Below are positions 19,590 through 29,534 of a stretch of DNA of 64,000 nucleotides, one piece after another. Position 1 is the first letter of the stretch. Every line of letters starts with the position of its first letter. Both the position numbers and the translations under genes were made by a program. The notes under the pieces were generated by a model. The model was not told the origin of the DNA. It saw only the letters and a list, made by a program, of their open reading frames with translations, and did not search any database. Source of the stretch: Diplonema japonicum (Eukaryota > Euglenozoa > Diplonemea > Diplonemida > Diplonemidae); contig OZ025756.1 of the NCBI GenBank assembly GCA_964019335.1, positions 1-64,000 of the forward strand, in the 5' to 3' direction.

Positions 19590-20052
19590 GGGCGATGCGG
19601 TACAGGTAAATAACAGGCTTGGTCCAAGCGTCTTGACCTTGCCACTGACAAGATCTTCATATATTGCCCGTGGGACCCCTCGATGACCTTCAAGGTGAAG
19701 TCCTTTGGAACTCGCTGTTGAAGCCGAAGCTGTTCTCGGGCCGTAGCAGCCTTGTAGTACCTGACCCGGTGAACGATGCCGGCAAGCTTTTGGTTGTAGA
19801 CAGGATCAGAACATCACAGTGACGGGGCGAGCAATGAACTTCCAGCCGGGAACGTCGTGTCACGATCACCTTCCAGGAAGGCTCCTGACAATCTGCATCA
19901 TCTTGATATTCTGGTGTGATGATCCTGTTTTTCTTTTGATGTGATTTGTATATCTTTTGACGTTGCTTTTTTTTTTTTTTCTTGAATAAACATAGAGTTA
20001 GAGCTAAGGGAATCTTGGGGTCGGAAAAAAAACTAAGTTTTGGCGCTTTCAT
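19590..20052 (-). other. possible small split gene or gene fragment
   Basis: Two protein-like frames follow each other on the minus strand: one reading PEYQDDADCQEPSWK (about 19925-19870) and one reading LAGIVHRVRYYKAATAREQL and VPKDFTLKVIEGSHGQYMK (about 19785-19600). They join in phase if the 84 nt from GTGATCG to CCAAAAG (about 19870-19787) is an intron. An upstream A-rich tract ending AAAAACAG resembles the introns of the DNAJC21 gene here. The family is not recognised, and it may instead be a broken gene. Confidence 0.3.
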
Positions 20053-20297
20053 TTGTTTGTGTGCGCACGAGCGGAATTGAACCTTATAAACCTTATAAAT
20101 AGTTTGTTTCGCTCGCCATCAAAACTAGTCTTTTTTAGTCATCGACAATAATATTGTTGTGTTGAACAAAAGAGAGAGAAAAAGAGAGATAGGCTAAATG
20201 GTGGATGAAATTTAGAAAGTAAAGGCAAAACGGAGGGGGGAGGGGAGGGGGGATGTATCGCGAACTTCCCTCAAACACGCCAAAAGCCAAATTCAAA

Positions 20298-20490
20298 GTT
20301 ACTCAACAACAAATAATAAAATATTTCAATTCCCTTGAAAATAATTTTCTTTTCAATCTCAAAAGACCGATATCGCTGTTGGTAAGGACATGGGAGTTAC
20401 TCAACAACAAACAACAAAATATTTCAATTCCCCTTCAATATTTTCTTTTCATTCTCAAAGACCGATATCGCTGTTGGTAAGGACATGGGT
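20298..20490. repeat. tandem duplication covering the 3' end of the VOC gene
   Basis: Two ~96-98-bp units (20298-20395 and 20396-~20490) start GTTACTCAACAACAAA and end in the codons for the last residues of the VOC protein (TNSDIGL in sense). The downstream unit in sense terms is a non-coding remnant of the gene end plus 3' UTR. Confidence 0.8.
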
Positions 20491-21195
20491 CTTGGCAGGG
20501 TTCGCAGAGTCACAACAGTGGATGCTGACAGGCCCGGCTTCAGAAGGAGGTGTCACTCGGATATCAGCTAATGTGGCCTTCTCAAGATGTTGTACTTCAA
20601 GGATGGTGTATGGGCGCGCCCACAGCCACTCGCGGTTGCTCACTGCCTTGAGGTCAGGGTCAGGTAAGACCTCTTCTGACCAAGTGTAGAAGTAGAGTGT
20701 GAAGTTGTACCTGGGAACAGGCTGCACGGAGATGAGCCTCATGCCAAGATCTGTCTCGCACATACAGCGTGCCTTGTCCAAGTCAGCAACCCTTAAAGTG
20801 ATGTGAGCAAGCGTGGCCTGCTCGCTGAGAGTTCCAGCTGGTTTGGCGTGCCCTTCGAACCCTTGTTGCATTAGCTCGATGACGAGCCCTGCTGGGTCGC
20901 GTAGGTGGCACAGGTAACCAATATCCTCGAATTGTGCCGGCTGCGACACCTCGACACCTGCCTCCCGTACGATCTTCACAACCGCGTCCAAATCCTTCAC
21001 AGTGATCCCTATCTTCCAGTAGGCATCCTTCATCGTCGAGTTCCTCTTCTCACCTCCTTCAACCAACACAAGCTTCAACCCTTCACCGTCATATCCAAGC
21101 CCTTTACCAGTCTCCTTCATGTCTAGTACGCTGCAGTAGAACTTCGTGGTGCCTTCTACGTCGGGCACCTTGAGCGTCAGCTGATCGAAGCGCAT
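20455..21195 (-). CDS. VOC/glyoxalase-family protein, two-domain
   Basis: 246 residues, start MRFDQLTLKVPDVEGTTKFY. Two beta-alpha-beta-beta-beta VOC modules are visible: residues about 1-115 (FYCSVLDMKETG ... LRDPAGLVIELMQQ) and 128-235 (LAHITLRVADLDKA ... YTILEVQHLE). Possible metal ligands are the Glu of LVIELM, the His of LAHITL and the Glu of ILEVQH; a His is missing at the usual first position of domain 1. This fits glyoxalase- or dioxygenase-like proteins of eukaryotes, but substrate and activity cannot be set from sequence. The sense upstream region has a long pyrimidine tract followed by ACCCAACAAACAG, a good splice-acceptor candidate. Length is normal for a two-domain VOC protein. 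Confidence 0.85.
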   Translation of the reverse strand: MRFDQLTLKVPDVEGTTKFYCSVLDMKETGKGLGYDGEGLKLVLVEGGEKRNSTMKDAYWKIGITVKDLDAVVKIVREAGVEVSQPAQFEDIGYLCHLRDPAGLVIELMQQGFEGHAKPAGTLSEQATLAHITLRVADLDKARCMCETDLGMRLISVQPVPRYNFTLYFYTWSEEVLPDPDLKAVSNREWLWARPYTILEVQHLEKATLADIRVTPPSEAGPVSIHCCDSANPAKTHVLTNSDIGL

Positions 21196-21814
21196 GTTGT
21201 TGTTTGTGTTGTGTGAACTGTTTGTTGGGTTAATAAGAGGTAGGGGAAAAAAAAAAAAAAAAGAAAGAAAGAAAGAAAAGGTTGGTCTATTGTTTCATGC
21301 GTTCGTGTGTGTCTCGTCCCCCCCCCCCCTCTTCTTCTGAGCTGTCTTCGCTTTTCAAAAAAAAAAAGAAAGAAAGAAAAGAAACTTAAGAGGTAAAAGA
21401 GGAAGTTTGTGATTTGGGACGCCCGCACTTGTTCATTTACCGTCATGCTGCTCAGCGCAAGGCTTTGGTTGAAAAGGGACAGTTTCAAAAATCATCATTT
21501 CTCTATATAAAAAGAAAAGAGAAAAACAATTATCGCTATCCCTTGGGTCTCTTTTCGCACCTCCAAGGAGGAAACACTTTTACACTATGATGGGGGGGGG
21601 GGGGTAAATCTCCTTTACGAAGAAAAAAAAAAAAAGAAAGAAAGGCCACAAACCGTTGACAAAATCATCCGGGGCCTCCTTCAACTTTCAGGATTAAGAG
21701 CTTACAGCAAACTTTTAGATTTGTCGTTGCAGTTGCATCAACAATCTTGTTGTCGAGATTTAAAACGAGTTGATTAATAAGTTATAGTAACCATGTGTTG
21801 GTCAAGGACTAAAG

Positions 21815-21852
<38 letters not shown>

Positions 21853-22629
21853 ACTCCATGTCGTTGAGAGCTGCTAGCATGGGAAAAAAGAAAAGAAGAA
21901 AAAGAAAGAAAGAAAGAGAAAAAAAAAGGAAAAAAAAACGGACGGTCTTTTAAATCTTCAAAAACAGAACTTTTTTTTTTTATTTCTTTTTCTTTTTTTC
22001 TTTCTTTTTTGGGGTTCACTATGAGAAGAGGGTTTATTATAAAGAGTCTCTTCCAAAGGGTACCCCCCCCCCCCCCCCCCCCCCCCCTCTAGTTAAGGGT
22101 TGGGGTTGAGAGAAAGGAGGGGGGAAAGGGGGATCACCCCTCCGTTTCTTTCCGCGACTTATTGTGAGTCAAAGACTAAAAAAAAGGGGGGGGTGGTGAT
22201 TGTGTTGAAAAATGATACGAAGTGGAAAAAAGAAGAAGAAGAAAAAAAAGGGAGGAAAAAAAAAGAGAAAAAAAACGTGACACCTGGGAAGTACTTTTTC
22301 TTCTTCTTTTTTTTTTTTCTTTTTTGGGGGAGGGAAGGGACAGTTCACTTAATACCCCAAAACCGGTCTTTTTTTTTCTTTTTTTTTTTTCCTTTTTTTT
22401 TTTTTTTTTCCCCGTCTGAGGGGCCTATCCACTAAACATCACTGGAAAACATATTTTTTTTTCTTAGAAGTGAGAATGTCTAGAAGTGAGATTGTCATCT
22501 CAGACCTAGGTTCTACGAGAACTACCACCACCACCCCCCTTTTTTTTCTTCTATCAGCGTACCAAGAATTAAATGAGTAAAATACGGTTATCTGAAGGCA
22601 AATAAAGTGAATCGGGGTAGAAAATTAAA

Positions 22630-22767
22630 AATAATTCTTTATGACTATATGTCTTTGTTGTTCGCACGAGCAAAAAAGATTTTTAAAAAGTTGCGAAAGT
22701 TTTTTGCTCGGCACAAGTTGCATATAGTTATAAAATCATTTTTTGAAAGATAAATATTTGTAACAAG
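22630..22767 (+). repeat. repeat family 2, copy 1
   Basis: Begins AATAATTCTTTATGACTATA and ends in its imperfect inverse (CATATAGTTATAAAATCATT, 22721-22740). It contains an inner hairpin, TTGTTCGCACGAGCAAAAAA against TTTTTTGCTCGGCACAA. It is followed by GATAAATATTTGTAACA and a long A run. Copy 2 is at 24406-24672. Confidence 0.75.
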
Positions 22768-22804
<37 letters not shown>

Positions 22805-23267
22805 AGTATTTTCGGAGTAGAGCTGTAAGGAGGTGATAAAGCGTGTAAATTACAAATGCCCCGAACTTTATAGATAGTTACACGGTACCTTTTCTTCTCC
22901 CCTCACTCTTCAACTGGGCAGCGCCACGCGACCAAAGTACGAGCCTTGACATCAATACCGATACCAGCCCCACTATGGCTCATGTTGCCACTTGCGATTT
23001 CTTTCAAAAGGAAAATCGCAAACAGAGTAGAAGTGAGGGTAGAGAGCATTGTGCTAACCTCCGTTCGTTAATAATATCCAGGGGGGGGTTCAAGAAAATC
23101 GTTTTAGGCCTGATTAGAGATGGTGACAGTGGCAATGCCAGCGACAGTGGCAGCTCTTAGTCAACAAAAGGAGGAAAAACAACTTGTATTGTAACCTTTG
23201 TAACCCCTCTCTTGTTGTACCCCTTATCACCCTGTTGTGCCCCTCGTGGTGAAGTAATTTCAGAGTG

Positions 23268-23770
23268 TCGTGAAATAAAACCACTTACCTACCGCCAAGT
23301 AATGCTTTACCGACCTCTCGGTTCCGCATTTTACGTAACGGTAAAGTCATTACTTGTTGGCAGTAAATAGCTATTTATATTTCACTCTTCGTCATTTTTC
23401 TTCACTCACCAGGGGACTCATTATTTAACGTGAAATGGCCATTATTTAACTAGTTAAATAATGAGATTTTGCAGTTAAATAATGGCGCTTCAGGGCCAAA
23501 AAAAAGCTGGCTTGTGAATAAAAAAAAAAAGAAAAGAAGAAGAAAAAAAAAAGACAGCAGTGAAAACAGTGAAGGGTGGGTGAACTCAAATGACGAAAAG
23601 TGAAATAAAACGACTTACTTGCCGCCAAATGAGTCATTATTTAACACTCGTTACCGTTTTTTTTTTTTTTTTTTTTTTTTGCACTCGGGCCCTGCGCCGG
23701 GCCCTCGTGCGAAAAATTCGAGAACTCGAGATAAATAATGACTCATTATTTGTTGGCAATAAATAGCTAT
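23268..23770. repeat. fold-back repeat family 1, copy 2
   Basis: Arms at 23379-23409 and 23576-23606, the same 24-bp palindrome at 23440-23463 and GC hairpin at 23681-23710 as copy 1, with one 21-bp unit instead of three. A further partial, diverged unit (AAATAAAACCACTTACCTAC ... TTGTTGGCAGTAAATAG) lies just before it at 23268-23376. Confidence 0.75.
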
Positions 23771-24270
23771 TGCTTAGATTTCTTGTTTTCTTGTTTAAAA
23801 ACTACCGGTTAGGGGTAGCCTGGATACTATGGTTAATTGCAACTTAGAAAGAAAAGAAAAAAGAAAAGAAAAACGTACAAAGACAAAAGGGAAAGAATCC
23901 ATAAGAAAACCAAACAGAAACGAAGAAGAAAAAGAGAGAGAGAGAGAGAGAGAAAAGGAAAAAGAAAAAACAAAAAAGAGTCAGCTGATTGCTAGCGCAA
24001 GCCGTTTTCACCTACACAGGGATAAACAGACACGCTCTCTCGATTTCTCGTCTTTTTTTTTTTCTTTTTTTTTTCTTTTTTTTCTTTTCCCGCATAACAT
24101 TTCTATTCAAAGTTTGTATACTTGTTCCAGCTAAGAAAAAAAAAAGAGGGGGGAAGGTTTACTCCCCCCTCCCTCCCTTTTTTTTTCCTTTCTCTTTTCT
24201 TTTTTTTTTTTTTTTTCCATTTATTATTATCCCTCTTTTCTCTCGTTGAACGGAATGTGAATAGAGAGTA

Positions 24271-24302
<32 letters not shown>

Positions 24303-24405
24303 CTTTTTTTTTTTTGAATGGATTTTCTTCTTGAGTGCACCCGACGCAGATCCGAGAATTTCAGCACTGGATTATTGGGCACCACCACCAACCACTTGGG
24401 GAAAA

Positions 24406-24672
24406 AATAATTCTTTATGACTATATGTCTAGCCGGTCGACCCTGGTTCTCTTAGGGGTCGCCTCACTCCGGCCTGGCGTCTGGCACGGAGGCGGGGAGG
24501 TGGGTGATTAAACCCTCTCTCCACCCGCTTTGGCAGTCTTTGGCGGCATTTTACTTTTTTGTTGTTCGCACGAGCAAAAAAGGTTTTTTAGAAAGCTGCG
24601 AAAGTTTTTTGCTCGGCACAAGTTGCATATAGTTATAAAATCATTTTTTTGAAAGATAAATATTTGTAACAA
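24406..24672 (+). repeat. repeat family 2, copy 2, with ~128-bp insert
   Basis: Matches copy 1 on both sides, but GC-rich sequence at about 24431-24558 (from AGCCGGTCGACCCTGG to GGCGGCATTTTAC) is inserted between ATATGTCT and TTGTTGTTCGCACG. It also ends in TTTGTAACA followed by an A-rich tail. The insert could be a further mobile sequence, or copy 1 could be deleted. Confidence 0.7.
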
Positions 24673-25222
24673 AAAAAAAAAAAAAAGAAAAGAAAAAAAA
24701 AAAAAAAAGATAAAAGCCTCACCACGAAGCCCCCCTTAGAAAACAGCACAACAATTGCCCAATAGTCCGGATCTGAGATATCTGATAATGTCTTGGATCT
24801 TAATCGGATTGCTCTAGGCGGAGGGGGAGTGCCCCACCAATCGTGGGCGCTTTTTCTTTTCTTTTTTTTCTTTTTCTTTTCTTTTGCACTAAAGATTCAG
24901 CGTCGCGAATCACTTATACGAAAGGAGAATGTCTTTTTTTTTTTTAAAGGGGCTCTAGCATCTATGTGATGGTGCAGATAGCTCCTGCTGCAAAAAGAAA
25001 AAAAAAAACTTTTTTTTGGCGACTAAACGCTAAGAAGGCCGAAAACTACATTCGATAAGCTACTCTTTTTCGGGTAAAAGGTACTTACTTAGAAACTCGA
25101 GTTTTTTTTTGTAAAGTAGTTTTGACCCCCCCCCCCCCCCCCTATTTCAAAAAAAATATCACGGGTTTTAACCCTAAAGTGCGTAGTTGCTTTTTGACAA
25201 GTGTTGCCGTCATCAATTATTG

Positions 25223-25266
<44 letters not shown>

Positions 25267-25432
25267 ATATGGCTAACACTGACAACAACTTTGCTGTAGA
25301 TATTGGGAATTTTTAACGTGACATCTTTCGATGATAACAAACATCAAAGAAATGCAGGAAAAGGGGGTGGGGGGGGGGGGGCCAAAAGAGTTTTTTCTTC
25401 TTCTTCTTTTTTTGAAAGAAGAAAATCCTCCC

Positions 25433-28400
25433 TTACAGCTTCACAAGCTTGGCATATCCCCTTCTGGGTGAGTAACTTTGGCTGTGTCTCAGTTCTTCGA
25501 AACTGTTTGAGCTCAAGGGCGATTGCATCCCCGACTTTACCGAGCCGTCCAGGCACGGTCGGTTCAGAAGGCTCAGCAGAGGTTGCATGTCCAATTGTGA
25601 TCCTCTGGAGTTAACCTTCCTTGGTGTGTCTATCGTTACAGAGGCTGCGAAGAAAGTGTCATCCATCTCAGGGCCACACGACGAAATGCTCATTTCACAC
25701 AAGCCAACGAAGCTGGCATCGCCTGTCAGTCGGCCTTTCCACTCGTCCACATTCCCTGCCCTTGCAGCCCGAACCGCGTCCCACCGCCTCCCAATCTTCA
25801 CATCAAGGCAGTACAGAATCAGGTCGTACGCACCCTTGAACATCATCACCAGTGCAGTGATTAACAGCAGGTAGGCCGCCCATTCCATCATCACCTCACT
25901 GCCGCCCACTCCTATGGCGATCGCCATCAGCAGGACCGCCACAAACATCAGCCCGCTCAGCAAAGTTGCTGTTATCATGTCAAGAGTCGAGTTGTACGGG
26001 CGGAGGATCACAACCGCCAAGAAGTAGAAGAACAGGACAAGGGTGATCATGACGTTCCTGAACATGCACATCCCGTGGTTGCTCGGCTTCCAAGCAGAAG
26101 ACAGGGACAGGGAAAGGATCTGCGCCATCTCCACAAGGGAGAACCAGTGGAAGTTGTGCCTGAACTGCTCGAAGAAGAGCCCGTACTGCTCCACAAAGTA
26201 GTCGGGTGCTCCGTCCTTCCGAACCCACACCTCTGATCCATAGACAAGGATGTAAGCAGTGCGCTTCCACCCAGTGTACACCGTCCCTGTGTCTTCCTTC
26301 GCGTTGTTCTCCGTTTCCTTTCCGAACCCCTTCACGATCTCTGCTGCGTCTGCGTTGATCTTCGGGTCGGGGACCGTCGTTGCCCGGAACCTGCCCCTCT
26401 TCAAGAGGATGAACCACATGAGAGGCGGGAGAGAAAGACATAGTGCGAGTACAACCGCCCCAACAACAGCAACCCATGAAGGCGCGCGCGAGGGGAAGAA
26501 GGCAAGGTTTGACGCCGCAATCGATGTCCCTGTGAGAAGCCATACCATCGGGATGTAGACCAAACCAGGTGCCCGAACGTAAAAGATTGCCTTTTCCCAA
26601 GGTACCTTCAGCCATGCCACCTGTGCCCATGCCGTCACGTAGTTCAACACGAAGAATACCACCACAATCCCAAGGTTGGAGACAACAGCCCCCAAGAAGT
26701 ACTTCTGCTTGTGGTCCCCAATCCCGAAGCCAAGAGGATGGAACTCCCAGTCCAGAGGCTCCCCACCCCCAAGGTCGATGTCTTCAACCTCGCAGTTCAT
26801 CCCAATCACAGCCGCAAGCTTAGCACCACCAGGGTTCACTGCTGTGGCTGCTGAAGTCGCACCTTTCGCTGCCTTCTTCTGAGAAGCAGGGAAGACCTTC
26901 CCAGGGGAAGGTGTAGGGGGGATAGCTTCCTCCTTCGGTGCCTGCGTAGGAGGAGAGGTCAGCACGGCTGTGGGGGTTACCGTCGCCGGTTGCTGTGTCA
27001 GTGGTGAGAAGGTCCCAGGTACCTCCGTCGAAGGGAGCTGCGTTGGCACTGACGTTGGAACAGTCGTTGTTGGGGCAGAAGTGGGAGCTGCCGTCGGTAT
27101 GAGGGTGTCGGGGGCTGCTGTTGGGGAGGGTGCAGTTGAGGGAACTGCTGTGCTCGGCGAAAATGTGGGCGGGACAGTTGTCGGTGTTGTGGGAATCTGT
27201 GTGGGGGCTACCGTGAGAGGTACCGGGGTATTGGGGAATGGCGTCACAGGAGCAGAGGTAGCAGGTGCCTTCGTGTCGGGTGTTGCTGTGTCGGGGAAGG
27301 GCGTTGAAGGTGTCAAAGTAAGAGGGACTTTCGTATCGGGAAAAGGAGTTGACGGTGACGTGGTTAGGGGGGTATTGGTGTCAGGAAAAGGAGTCAGTGG
27401 AGCACCGGTATCGGGGACACTGGTGTCAGGGAAGGGTGTTGCGGGTGCTGAAGTAGTGCCAGGGACAAGTGTATTAGGCGACAATGTGTCAGGAGCTGGT
27501 GTGAGTGGTGATGTTGTTCCAGGAAATGGGGTTGCAGGAGAATCAGTATCTGGAAAAGGTGTTGTAGGGACATTCGTGTCAGGTACAAGAGTGTTGGGTG
27601 CTGAAGTATCAGGTGCGCGAGTGTCGGGTGCGGATGTATCTGGTGCAGTAGTATCAGGCGCGGGAGTATCAGGTGCTAGAGTATCAGGTGCTGGAGTATC
27701 TGGTGCTGGAGTATCAGGTGCGCGAGTGTCGGGTGCGGATGTATCTGGTGCAGTAGTATCAGGCGCGGGAGTATCAGGTGCTAGAGTATCAGGTGCTGGA
27801 GTATCGGGTGCTAGAGTATCAGGTGCTAGAGTATCAGGCGCGGGAGTATCGGGTGCTGAAGTACTAGGTGCGGGAGTGTCTGGTGCTAGAGTGTCGGGCG
27901 TAGTAGTGTTGGGTGCAAGAGTGTCGGGTGCAGGTGTATCAGGTGCGGGAGTGTCTGGTGCTGGAGTGTCGGGCGTAGTAGTGTTGGGTGCAAGAGTGTC
28001 GGGTGCAGGTGTATCAGGTGCGGGAGTGTTGGGTGCAGGAGTCCTAGGTGCAGGAGTATCGGGTGCAAGTGTGGCAGGTGCAGATGTTGGATAAGGGTTG
28101 TAAGAGCACAGATGGAGGTGGGACCCCGAACAGTCTACATCAAGGAAACCAGGACCGACAGAGAAGTCGTAAACAGTGCACAACAGTCCTGGCAATCCAC
28201 CAGGCTTGGGAGACGTCTCGCATCCGTTCCCGCTCGAAGGCCAGTCTGCGACACGATGCTTGCTGTCACCGCACCAGACAGTCACATAATCAATGACTGA
28301 CCCGTCTTCCCAGCTGAAAACACGAGGAGCCGTTTGGGCGACCAAGCCACCCCAAAAAGACTTGTCATAGGTATTGTGGACAAAGAACTTATCGTCAAAC

Positions 28401-29179
28401 GCACTATGGACGGAGAAAAGGAGTGCAGAAGGGTTTGTGGCGGCGCAAACAGAGGGGTTGTATGTAGAAGGGGTCGTAGTACGAAAGTGGCAATTTCCAT
28501 TGTAAAAGGACCCAGAAGCGCAGGGGTAGCTTCCAGACAACATTGTAACGCCGTAGAGAGCACTTTGAGTCCCCAAAGATGCAGAGTAACCGGGCGTTCC
28601 CGAATTTAATTCAAGTCTGCAGCCCAAAGAAAATCTCTGGAACGGGTTCACATTTCCGTAAGACTGGGCCCTACCTCGTCGCACACCGTTGAACTCAGTG
28701 ACGATGTTATTCGATGCAGGGTTGATGATAAACAGCAGATGGCACCATGTCTCACTGGTGGTCACTCGTTCAACTCTGTTCCGTGTGCTAGACCTCAGGG
28801 TGATATCGTGAGTATGCATACTAAGCTCAAGAAAATTTCTGCTACCAGCACTATCTGATTCCCAGGAAAAGAGAGTCTGTCGGTTAGACTTGTAGTTCGG
28901 TCGAACCCACAAAGATATTATTGTTTTCTGCCGTAAGAGTAGAGCTGCTGCCTGGGTACTGGGATGCAGACACGCGTCGCTACCAGTTATCTCCACTACT
29001 TGTTCCCCAGTCCAAAGATCAGTTCGGTAACCCATGGCGTTGTGAGTCAGATCGTGTCCGTTATTACTACTATCGTCCCACGTTCCGTCGAAGAGCCACT
29101 TCGCTACTACACTGCTTTCCACACCTACCTGTGTCATGGCGAAAAGCAGGATGCTTAACTTAAATATATTTGCTTTCAT
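25433..29179 (-). CDS. lectin-like, mucin-stalk, multi-TM surface protein
   Basis: 1248 residues from the ATG at 29179 (a GTG further upstream is ignored). Residues 1-22 (MKANIFKLSILLFAMTQVGV) are a signal peptide. Residues 25-215 (VAKWLFDGTWDDSSNNGHDL..., IISLWVRPNY) resemble a LamG/concanavalin-like fold. Residues 260-365, with Cys and WGGL...FSWEDGSVIDYVTVWC...LHLCSYNP, resemble a C-type lectin domain. Residues ~370-750 are a Thr/Pro stalk of APDTPAPDT-type repeats, a likely O-glycosylated spacer. Six or seven membrane segments lie in residues 820-1130, with a Ser-rich cytosolic tail. It is probably a cell-surface sugar or matrix receptor (inference). The sense upstream region has a T-rich tract and TAACAAACAG, a candidate splice acceptor. 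It is not a close match to any named family I recall. Confidence 0.85.
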   Translation of the reverse strand: MKANIFKLSILLFAMTQVGVESSVVAKWLFDGTWDDSSNNGHDLTHNAMGYRTDLWTGEQVVEITGSDACLHPSTQAAALLLRQKTIISLWVRPNYKSNRQTLFSWESDSAGSRNFLELSMHTHDITLRSSTRNRVERVTTSETWCHLLFIINPASNNIVTEFNGVRRGRAQSYGNVNPFQRFSLGCRLELNSGTPGYSASLGTQSALYGVTMLSGSYPCASGSFYNGNCHFRTTTPSTYNPSVCAATNPSALLFSVHSAFDDKFFVHNTYDKSFWGGLVAQTAPRVFSWEDGSVIDYVTVWCGDSKHRVADWPSSGNGCETSPKPGGLPGLLCTVYDFSVGPGFLDVDCSGSHLHLCSYNPYPTSAPATLAPDTPAPRTPAPNTPAPDTPAPDTLAPNTTTPDTPAPDTPAPDTPAPDTLAPNTTTPDTLAPDTPAPSTSAPDTPAPDTLAPDTLAPDTPAPDTLAPDTPAPDTTAPDTSAPDTRAPDTPAPDTPAPDTLAPDTPAPDTTAPDTSAPDTRAPDTSAPNTLVPDTNVPTTPFPDTDSPATPFPGTTSPLTPAPDTLSPNTLVPGTTSAPATPFPDTSVPDTGAPLTPFPDTNTPLTTSPSTPFPDTKVPLTLTPSTPFPDTATPDTKAPATSAPVTPFPNTPVPLTVAPTQIPTTPTTVPPTFSPSTAVPSTAPSPTAAPDTLIPTAAPTSAPTTTVPTSVPTQLPSTEVPGTFSPLTQQPATVTPTAVLTSPPTQAPKEEAIPPTPSPGKVFPASQKKAAKGATSAATAVNPGGAKLAAVIGMNCEVEDIDLGGGEPLDWEFHPLGFGIGDHKQKYFLGAVVSNLGIVVVFFVLNYVTAWAQVAWLKVPWEKAIFYVRAPGLVYIPMVWLLTGTSIAASNLAFFPSRAPSWVAVVGAVVLALCLSLPPLMWFILLKRGRFRATTVPDPKINADAAEIVKGFGKETENNAKEDTGTVYTGWKRTAYILVYGSEVWVRKDGAPDYFVEQYGLFFEQFRHNFHWFSLVEMAQILSLSLSSAWKPSNHGMCMFRNVMITLVLFFYFLAVVILRPYNSTLDMITATLLSGLMFVAVLLMAIAIGVGGSEVMMEWAAYLLLITALVMMFKGAYDLILYCLDVKIGRRWDAVRAARAGNVDEWKGRLTGDASFVGLCEMSISSCGPEMDDTFFAASVTIDTPRKVNSRGSQLDMQPLLSLLNRPCLDGSVKSGMQSPLSSNSFEELRHSQSYSPRRGYAKLVKL
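26950..28090 (-). repeat. Thr/Pro stalk repeats (TPAPDT units)
   Basis: Degenerate 12-15-bp units encoding APDTPAPDT variants; the most regular part is 27590-28070. The opposite strand reads as a 374-residue Gly/Val/Ser frame, which is a shadow. Confidence 0.85.
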
Positions 29180-29534
29180 TTTTGTGGACCACCCGTCCTG
29201 TTTGTTACGGATCACATGAAAAAAAAGAAAGGTACAAGACCCTTATAAAAATTACGTTATCACTTAATGATCCATGTCCACGGTCATCTTTAGTAAAAGG
29301 CGAAAGATGAGTTCGTTATGAACAAGAATCGTGAGATGCCCTCCGAGCCCCAACAGAAGCCCATCTAATGACTGTCCTGACACACAAAAAAGGGGTGCGT
29401 AGCTCTCCGAAAAAAAGAAAAAGATATGCCTACACGAACTCGATCCTGCGTCCTTTTCAATGTGGTGAAACTATTTTTTGTTCACCCAGCAGTCACATAT
29501 ACCCCAAGCTCAACTTTTTACAAGTAATCCTCGA
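29180..29534. other. intergenic, nothing recognised
   Basis: Unique-looking sequence with no motif, RNA gene or open frame I can support, apart from the possible splice acceptor of the lectin-like gene at its start. Confidence 0.4.

Larger units (their letters stand above)
21196..25432. other. 4.2 kb gene-poor, repeat-rich region
   Basis: Dominated by homopolymers: A runs at 21811-21849 and about 22770-22801, a C run at 22064-22087, T runs near 24271-24302, an A run at 25225-25264. It holds both copies of repeat family 2 and copy 2 of fold-back family 1. Open frames are homopolymer artefacts; I find no supported gene. Confidence 0.65.

Noticed and set aside
21774-24334. Frames rich in Phe, Lys or Pro in the repeat region
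   Set aside because: Produced by long A/T and C homopolymers; no plausible protein.
26970-28094. 374-codon plus-strand Gly/Val/Ser repeat frame
   Set aside because: It is the antisense reading of the Thr/Pro stalk repeats of the lectin-like protein.
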